A DNA stretch of 8,975 bases, from positions 1 to 8,975 of the forward strand of contig CABREP010000076.1 in the NCBI GenBank assembly GCA_902469965.1. The letters are read 5' to 3'. Origin of the DNA: Egerieimonas sp900552095. Its GTDB lineage: Bacteria; Bacillota; Clostridia; Lachnospirales; Lachnospiraceae. This document shows positions 5,021 to 8,975 of the stretch, in pieces. The notes beneath the pieces were generated by a model that was given only the letters and a program-made list of their open reading frames with translations, was not told where the DNA came from and did no database searches. The position numbers were made by a program, and so were the translations under genes. The first letter of the stretch is position 1. The number at the start of each line of letters is the position of its first letter.

Positions 5021-6235
5021 TCACAGATGGCTTTTTTTGAAAACCGTCCCTTTTGTTTGGCCATGTAGTCTGCGGCACAGAGAGATCCCTGTCAGGAGGA
5101 GGAGAGGGAAAAAGATACAGGCCAGGATTCCCATTTTCAGATTATTTCCCAGATGACTGGATACAAAGCCAGCCAGAGTGGGGCCGACGGAGCAGCCTAC
5201 ATCGCCGCCAAGCGCCAGAAAGGCGAAGAGAGCAGTTCCTCCCCGGGGGAGGGCGGAGGATGCCTTGCTGAAGGTGCCGGGCCACAGGATCCCTACGGAG
5301 AGCCCGCAGAGGGCGCAGGATACCAGGTTCAGCCAGTGGAGAGGCAGAAGAGCGATGCCCAGGTAGGAGAAAATGCAGAGAAGGCAGCTTAAGATCATAA
5401 AACGATCCAGATGGATCCGGTGTCCGTATTTTCCATAGAATGCCCGGGAAGTGCCCATCAGGAGGGCAAAGGCCATGGGACCGGCAAGATCGCCGGCTGT
5501 TTTGGGAATTTTCAGTCCCTGTTCTGCAAAGGCAGATGCCCACTGGCTGACTGCCTGTTCACTGGCGCCGGCACAAAGCATCATAGTCAGCAGAATCCAG
5601 AACAGAGGCAGGGAGAAGAGTTCCTTCCAGTTCATTTTCTGCTGGCCGTCTTCTATAAGAGAAGCGATAGGAACCCGGGCAAAGGCAACGCTGTTGCAGA
5701 GCGGGAGCGCCGCCCAGAGAAGAGCCAGGCTCTTCCAGCGTTCTGTTCCGAAAAAGCAGAAAAAAAGAGTGGAGAGAAGAACGACTCCCACATGTCCCCA
5801 GCAGTAGAAGGAATGGAGCATACTCATGGCTTTTTCCTTGTGAGCGGAAGGACAGGCTTCTACTATCGGGCTTACCAGCACTTCGAGCAGCCCGCCGCCA
5901 ATGGCATAGACCATGACAGAGATCAGGATTCCGGCGAAGGCGGAGGGCAGCAGTTCCGGGAGCAGGGTGAGCAGCAGAAGTCCGGCGGCTGCCAGAAGAT
6001 GGGCGGTTATCATGGAAAAACGGTAGCCGACTCTGTCTACGAATCCCACTGCCAGCAGATCTACCAGAAGCTGGATTCCGAAATTAAAGGTCACCAGAAG
6101 CGTGATCTGGGAGAGTGGGATGTGGTAGGTTTTCTGGAAAGTCAGAAAGAGAAGGGGGATAAAATTATTAATTACAGCCTGAACCACATAGGCAGTGAAA
6201 CAGGCGGTGATTGTTTTGCTGTATTGATTTTTCAT
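5021..6235 (-). CDS. Major facilitator superfamily transporter
   Basis: This 404-residue polytopic membrane protein has about twelve hydrophobic segments and the MFS loop-2/3 signature GFVDRVGYRF (residues 64-73). An acidic/polar stretch in the first half (GGGLLEVLVSPIVEACPS) and a central loop (IEDGQQKMNWKELF) divide the two six-helix halves. It is a secondary transporter in the cytoplasmic membrane; the substrate is not recognisable. The chosen start is the second in-frame ATG (6235), which has GGAGG (complement of 6241-6245) 5 bases away. The first ATG, at 6268, lies directly after the -10 box and has no ribosome binding site. It is the first gene of an operon with the ArsR-like regulator, which suggests export or import of the regulator's inducer (inference). 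A long open frame on the opposite strand (5411-6277) is an antisense shadow. Confidence 0.9.
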   Translation of the reverse strand: MKNQYSKTITACFTAYVVQAVINNFIPLLFLTFQKTYHIPLSQITLLVTFNFGIQLLVDLLAVGFVDRVGYRFSMITAHLLAAAGLLLLTLLPELLPSAFAGILISVMVYAIGGGLLEVLVSPIVEACPSAHKEKAMSMLHSFYCWGHVGVVLLSTLFFCFFGTERWKSLALLWAALPLCNSVAFARVPIASLIEDGQQKMNWKELFSLPLFWILLTMMLCAGASEQAVSQWASAFAEQGLKIPKTAGDLAGPMAFALLMGTSRAFYGKYGHRIHLDRFMILSCLLCIFSYLGIALLPLHWLNLVSCALCGLSVGILWPGTFSKASSALPRGGTALFAFLALGGDVGCSVGPTLAGFVSSHLGNNLKMGILACIFFPLLLLTGISLCRRLHGQTKGTVFKKSHL

Positions 6236-6261
6236 GGAAACCTCCGATTGAGCGATAGCAT

Positions 6262-6302
6262 ATGGCATTTATTATAACACAGGAAAAGAAAGAAAATGCC
6301 AT
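6262..6302 (-). promoter_or_regulatory. MFS-arsR promoter bracketed by a 9-bp inverted repeat (candidate operator)
   Basis: On the minus strand an extended -10, TGTTATAAT (complement of 6271-6279), lies just ahead of the MFS leader. Perfect inverted repeat arms ATGGCATTT (6262-6270) and AAATGCCAT (6294-6302) flank it. One arm begins immediately downstream of the -10 and the other covers the -35 position. Half-site centres are 32 bp apart, about three helical turns. This placement is what is expected for repressor binding, plausibly by the operon's own ArsR-like protein, but binding is inferred. Confidence 0.6.
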
Positions 6303-6315
6303 TTTTTAAAGAATA

Positions 6316-6344
6316 TTGCGGAACAGAAATAAATATCATAAATT
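6316..6344 (+). promoter_or_regulatory. Weak candidate promoter of the S8 protease
   Basis: TTGCGG (6316-6321) and TAAATT (6339-6344) are 17 bases apart, 30 bases ahead of the TTG start. Both hexamers are poor matches to the sigma-A consensus. A sporulation-sigma promoter was looked for and not convincingly found. Confidence 0.25.
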
Positions 6345-6373
6345 AAGAAGATAATTTTGGCAAGGGGAAGAAT

Positions 6374-8113
6374 TTGGAAGATCAGAAACTGGAAAATCTT
6401 CTGAACCTGGCGCTGGAGACAACACAGGAGGAGCGGAAGCGTTCCCTGAATCTGAATGTAGGATATGAGGAGGAAGGGGAAAGATGGGATCTTCTGATCC
6501 GTTTTATGGGAGAGTCACGGACGCTTGCGGAGGCATTTCCGGAAATCAGAATTACGCCTTTGCTGGGAAATTACGCGGTAGTTACCCTGCCGCAGAGCAG
6601 AATAGAAGAATTTTCCCGTCTCTCTCAGGTGATCTATGTGGAAAAGCCGAAGCGTCTTTTCTTTGCGGTGGATCAGGGGAGGGCTGTTTCCTGCATCAGC
6701 CCTGTCTGGCAGCCGCCCTTTTCCCTGTCTGGAAGAGGGATTCTGGTGGCATGTATTGATTCGGGTGTGGATTATGCGCATCCTGATTTCCGAAAAGAAG
6801 ATGGAACGACCCGGATTCTGGCGCTTTGGGATCAGACGATACAGGGAAAGCCGCCAGAAGGGTATCTGATAGGGGCAGAGTACGGGGAGACACAGATCAA
6901 TCAGGCGCTGCAGGCGGGAGAGAAAGAAGAACGGGAGCAGCTTGTACCGAGCAGGGATCTGAGCGGACATGGCACAGCGGTACTTGGGATTGCGGCAGGA
7001 AACGGGCGGGCCAGCGGAGGGCGTTACCGCGGTGTGGCCTACGAGAGCAGCCTTCTGGTGGTAAAACTGGGAAACCCCAGGCAGGGAGGATTTCCCCGGA
7101 CAACGGAATTGATACAGGCAGTGGATTATGCGGTGAAAAAAAGTATGGAGCTGTCCATGCCGCTGGCCTTAAATCTGAGTTTTGGAAATAGTTACGGTTC
7201 TCATCGGGGTGATTCCCTCCTTGAGACATATCTGGATCAGGCGGCACAGACCGGGCGCAGTGTGATCTGTGTGGGCGCGGGGAACGAGGGCAGCCGGGGA
7301 GGGCATACGTCAGGACAGCTGGAACAGGGAGAGGCACAGGAAATCAGTCTGGAGGTGGGAGCGTATGAGCCTACTTTTAATCTGCAGATCTGGAAGGCGT
7401 ACGAGGATGAGGTGGAGATTCTGCTGATCCATCCCGATGGAACAGTACTCGGTCCTGTTCAGTCTTATCAGGGGACTCAGCGTTTCCGGGTGGGGCAGAC
7501 GGAGATTCTGGCTTATTATGGAGAGCCGGTGCCTTACAGTGCAGCGCAGGAGATTTATCTGGATTTTCTTCCGATTTCAGATTATGTGGATAGTGGAACC
7601 TGGAAGATCTGCCTGGTTCCCGGGAAAATTGTGAGAGGGGAATTTCAGATGTGGCTTCCCGGGGGTGGTGTATTAAATCAGGACACGCGGTTTTCCCGCT
7701 CTAATCCGGAAGCTACTTTTACAATTCCTTCCACTTCTACGCAGGCGGTAACGGTTGGAGCATATGACGGAAGACTGCAATCCTATGCTGCCTTCTCCGG
7801 CCGGGGATACAGGCAGGACGGTCCGGATCGGAAACCGGATCTGGCAGCCCCGGGGGTGGGGATCACGGCGCCTTCTCCGGGAGGAGGATATCAGAGTTAT
7901 ACAGGAACTTCTTTTGCAGTGCCCTTTGTCACAGGAAGCGCAGCACTTATGATGGAGTGGGGGATTGTCCGGGGAAATGACCCGTATCTCTATGGAGAAA
8001 AGGTAAAGGCGTATCTGAGAAAGGGCGCAAGGCCTCTGCCGGGAATCCGGGAATATCCCAATAATCAGGTGGGGTATGGGGCGTTATGCCTGAGGGAGAG
8101 TTTACCGGAATAA
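6374..8113 (+). CDS. Csp-like subtilisin-family (S8) serine protease
   Basis: This 579-residue S8 peptidase has an intact catalytic set: D129 (VACIDSGVDYAHPDF), H199 (LSGHGTAVLGIAAGNG), oxyanion N304 (VGAGNEGS) and S513 (YTGTSFAVPFVTGSAA). There is no signal peptide or membrane segment. An N-terminal prodomain-like region (about 1-105) ends in VIYVEKPKRLFFAVD. An inserted beta-rich domain lies at about 315-450, between the Asn and Ser motifs. This architecture and length match the clostridial Csp proteases (CspA/B/C type), some of which act in spore germination; other members have unknown roles. The start is TTG (6374) with AAGGGGAAG at 6362-6370, six bases from the last G of the GGGG run; no nearby in-frame ATG is as good. 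It diverges from the MFS operon. No partner such as SleC is nearby, so a germination role is only a family-based possibility. Confidence 0.92.
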   Translation: MEDQKLENLLNLALETTQEERKRSLNLNVGYEEEGERWDLLIRFMGESRTLAEAFPEIRITPLLGNYAVVTLPQSRIEEFSRLSQVIYVEKPKRLFFAVDQGRAVSCISPVWQPPFSLSGRGILVACIDSGVDYAHPDFRKEDGTTRILALWDQTIQGKPPEGYLIGAEYGETQINQALQAGEKEEREQLVPSRDLSGHGTAVLGIAAGNGRASGGRYRGVAYESSLLVVKLGNPRQGGFPRTTELIQAVDYAVKKSMELSMPLALNLSFGNSYGSHRGDSLLETYLDQAAQTGRSVICVGAGNEGSRGGHTSGQLEQGEAQEISLEVGAYEPTFNLQIWKAYEDEVEILLIHPDGTVLGPVQSYQGTQRFRVGQTEILAYYGEPVPYSAAQEIYLDFLPISDYVDSGTWKICLVPGKIVRGEFQMWLPGGGVLNQDTRFSRSNPEATFTIPSTSTQAVTVGAYDGRLQSYAAFSGRGYRQDGPDRKPDLAAPGVGITAPSPGGGYQSYTGTSFAVPFVTGSAALMMEWGIVRGNDPYLYGEKVKAYLRKGARPLPGIREYPNNQVGYGALCLRESLPE

Positions 8114-8119
8114 AAGTTC

Positions 8120-8149
8120 TTGACAAAAAAGAACCATATAAGATACAAT
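8120..8149 (+). promoter_or_regulatory. Near-consensus promoter of the right-end module
   Basis: A perfect -35 TTGACA (8120-8125) and -10 TACAAT (8144-8149) are separated by 18 bases, with transcription expected to begin near 8156. The -35 begins six bases after the protease stop codon. Spacer and -10 lie inside the left half of a long palindrome, suggesting that the promoter is controlled by a protein binding it. A GGGAGGGG ribosome binding site (8179-8186) follows, then the ATG at 8192. Confidence 0.75.
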
Positions 8150-8174
8150 GTAAGTATCGTATATGGTTCTTTTT
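8126..8174. repeat. Long palindrome, candidate operator and protease terminator
   Basis: Outer arms 8126-8140 (AAAAAGAACCATATA) and 8160-8174 pair over 15 bp. After an A/G mismatch, inner arms GATAC (8142-8146) and GTATC (8154-8158) pair around the loop AATGTAA. As RNA read from the protease gene this is a hairpin ending in five U within the stem, so it can end that transcript. As DNA it covers the spacer, -10 and start of the next promoter, as an operator would. The downstream XRE-type regulator is the obvious candidate ligand (inference). Confidence 0.75.
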
Positions 8175-8191
8175 GGACGGGAGGGGTTTTG

Positions 8192-8455
8192 ATGAATGAA
8201 ACATTGGCAGTATATTTAAATCTGGATCGGGAGAATGTTGAGGAAAATTGTTAAGGGAAGGCATGTGGTATTTTCCGATGGAAAATGGAAAAAGAAGAGT
8301 AATAAACGCTATATATGGATTTACTCCTTAAAAAAAGTCTGTTGTTCCGGGAGATATTTTATTGGTGAATACAAGCAAGGGCCGGGCTTATATATGCGTT
8401 GACAGAATAGAATATGCGTATGGAAGAAGGAGAAGATACCAATTATGGGAAATAG
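8192..8455 (+). pseudogene. Small gene broken by two +1 frameshifts at A-runs
   Basis: A strong promoter and ribosome binding site lead into ATG 8192, but the frame stops at 8252-8254 after 20 codons (MNETLAVYLNLDRENVEENC). Dropping one A from the run 8244-8247 joins it to KGRHVVFSDGKWKKKSNKRY and IWIYSLKK in another frame. Dropping one A from 8330-8336 then joins SVVPGDILLVNTSKGRAYIC and VDRIEYAYG. The joined product is a coherent, beta-rich protein of about 80-90 residues; its middle loosely resembles DUF5839-type proteins (from memory, low confidence). After two repairs the frame would stop at 8491-8493. One more base shift near 8424-8433 would stop it at 8453-8455, directly beside an ATG of the next gene. 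It could be a decayed gene or homopolymer sequencing errors. Confidence 0.55.
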
Positions 8456-8723
8456 TATGGATTATATTTATATATCAGGTGAGCAGAAAATAGTAATAGA
8501 AGTAGAACAGAAGAGTATTAGACAATCCGTTATCGAACAGTATGTCCGCTGCAGAAAAATTCAGGGGATGACACAGGCAGAACTGGCAAAGCGTGCTGGA
8601 ATTCCCAGGACAAATATTACAAGGTTTGAAAGCGGTAACTATAATCCGTCATTGGAAATGCTTGTGCGGATCGCGGCGGCTTTGGGGATGACCTTACAGG
8701 TTCAGTTGATGGCAAAGGAATAA
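8445..8723 (+). CDS. XRE/Cro-type helix-turn-helix regulator
   Basis: This small 92-residue DNA-binding protein has a complete HTH_3 domain at about residues 31-85. It contains RCRKIQGMTQAELAKRAGIP, then TNITRFESGNYNPSLEMLVR, and the typical end IAAALGMTLQVQLM. The N-terminal 28 residues (YIYISGEQKIVIEVEQKS) are beta-like and do not belong to the HTH. Size and layout are those of antitoxin-type or phage-type repressors that bind their own promoter. AAGGAG at 8427-8432 is 12 bases from the ATG at 8445; an alternative ATG at 8457 would give MDYIYISG and fits if the preceding gene once ended at 8455. It lies in a probable operon with the broken gene upstream and the KilA-N gene downstream, and probably recognises the 8126-8174 palindrome (inference). 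No intact toxin partner is recognised in the window. Confidence 0.85.
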   Translation: MGNSMDYIYISGEQKIVIEVEQKSIRQSVIEQYVRCRKIQGMTQAELAKRAGIPRTNITRFESGNYNPSLEMLVRIAAALGMTLQVQLMAKE

Positions 8724-8746
8724 GCTGATGTGCATAGAGAGAATGT

Positions 8747-8975
8747 ATGAAGAATAGAATTATAGATGTACAAAATATAAAGATTACTATTTCAAAAGAA
8801 GAATTGGATGATTATATATGTATTACCGATATTGCTAAGGCGAAATCAGGAGAATCGCGTAGTGCAGATGTTGTAAAAAATTGGCTGAGAAATAGAAATA
8901 CATTAGAATTTTTAGGAACATGGGAAATGATTTATAATCCTGATTTTAAAGTGGTCGAATTCGACCACTTTAAAT
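8747..8975 (+). CDS. KilA-N domain protein, N-terminal part (3' truncated by window edge)
   Basis: The visible 76 residues match the start of the KilA-N DNA-binding domain (PF04383), found in phage, mobile-element and bacterial proteins. Key parts are YICITDIAKAKSGES, ADVVKNWLRNRNTLEFLGTW and NPDFKVVEFDHFK; all are in the expected order and spacing. The domain normally continues beyond this point, so the gene is cut by the window end, not by a stop. The ATG at 8747 has only a weak purine-rich AGAGAGA (8735-8741) upstream. An ATG at 8743 hits a stop after four codons. It begins 23 bases after the XRE gene on the same strand, probably as one operon. G+C is about 29% (66 of 229 bases), with many ATA, AGA and AAT codons unlike the genes to the left. 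This suggests horizontal acquisition. Confidence 0.85.
   Translation, partial: MKNRIIDVQNIKITISKEELDDYICITDIAKAKSGESRSADVVKNWLRNRNTLEFLGTWEMIYNPDFKVVEFDHFK
8945..8974. repeat. Perfect 30-bp palindrome inside the KilA-N gene
   Basis: Fifteen bases on each side of the centre (8959/8960) are exactly complementary; the core is GTGGTCGAATTCGACCAC with TTTAAA at both ends, and there is no spacer. It encodes residues of the conserved VVEFDHFK stretch of the domain, so the reading frame runs through it normally. It ends one base before the window edge. Confidence 0.9.

Noticed and set aside
6236..6268. First in-frame ATG of the MFS gene (11 extra residues)
   Set aside because: It lies two bases after the -10 box on the same strand, probably upstream of the transcript start, and has no ribosome binding site; the ATG at 6235 has GGAGG.
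5411..6277. Long 288-codon open frame on the plus strand
   Set aside because: It lies fully antisense to the MFS transporter, has no recognisable domain, and its composition is that of a shadow frame; the minus-strand frame has membrane helices, the MFS loop motif and a ribosome binding site.
6311..6344. Sigma-G type promoter for the Csp-like protease
   Set aside because: A GAATA -35-like element and a CATAAAT -10-like element exist, but the spacer is about 21 bases and the -10 has two mismatches, so the match is not convincing.
8126..8174. MITE or insertion sequence end
   Set aside because: Palindrome is short, has no flanking direct repeats that I can see, and occurs once in the window; an operator/terminator role explains it better.

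Overview
The window looks like a chromosomal segment of a gut-type anaerobic Firmicute, probably in the Lachnospiraceae. The support is strong AAGGAG/AGGAGG ribosome binding sites, TTGACA/TATAAT-type promoters, an FMN riboswitch ahead of an ECF-type riboflavin transporter, a classical rubrerythrin, and a Csp-like subtilase of the kind found in spore-forming Clostridia. No rRNA, tRNA, CRISPR array or insertion sequence was found. The genus is an inference; nothing in the window fixes it.

Layout. Positions 1-1054 hold the C-terminal half of a Tex-type S1 RNA-binding protein. Then comes an orphan D-lyxose/mannose-isomerase-like cupin (1087-1767), whose stop codon sits in the loop of its own terminator. 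A small PsiE-like membrane protein converges on it (2236 to 1820, minus). Back-to-back promoters separate that gene from an FMN riboswitch, terminator, ribU and Nudix transcription unit (2300-3869). A monocistronic rubrerythrin (4000-4536) has an extended -10 promoter and a bidirectional terminator, which it shares with a convergent minus-strand operon of an MFS transporter (6235-5021) followed by an ArsR/SmtB regulator (4985-4626). The MFS promoter is bracketed by a perfect 9-bp inverted repeat, a candidate operator. Diverging from it is a 579-residue Csp-like S8 protease with a TTG start (6374-8113).

The last 860 bases have a different character and become AT-rich (about 29% G+C in the final gene). 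A long palindrome (8126-8174) appears to be both the end of the protease unit and the operator of a near-consensus promoter. This promoter drives a small gene broken by two +1 shifts at A-runs, an XRE/Cro-type regulator (8445-8723) and a KilA-N domain gene that runs off the edge (8747-8975). This looks like an acquired, self-regulated module with a mobile-element or toxin-antitoxin-like layout. The window ends in a perfect 30-bp palindrome inside the KilA-N coding sequence.

The housekeeping part is ordinary. The parts most worth a second look are the right-hand module with its operator-like palindrome and broken first gene, the terminal palindrome, the operator candidate at the MFS promoter, and the visible antiterminator of the FMN riboswitch.
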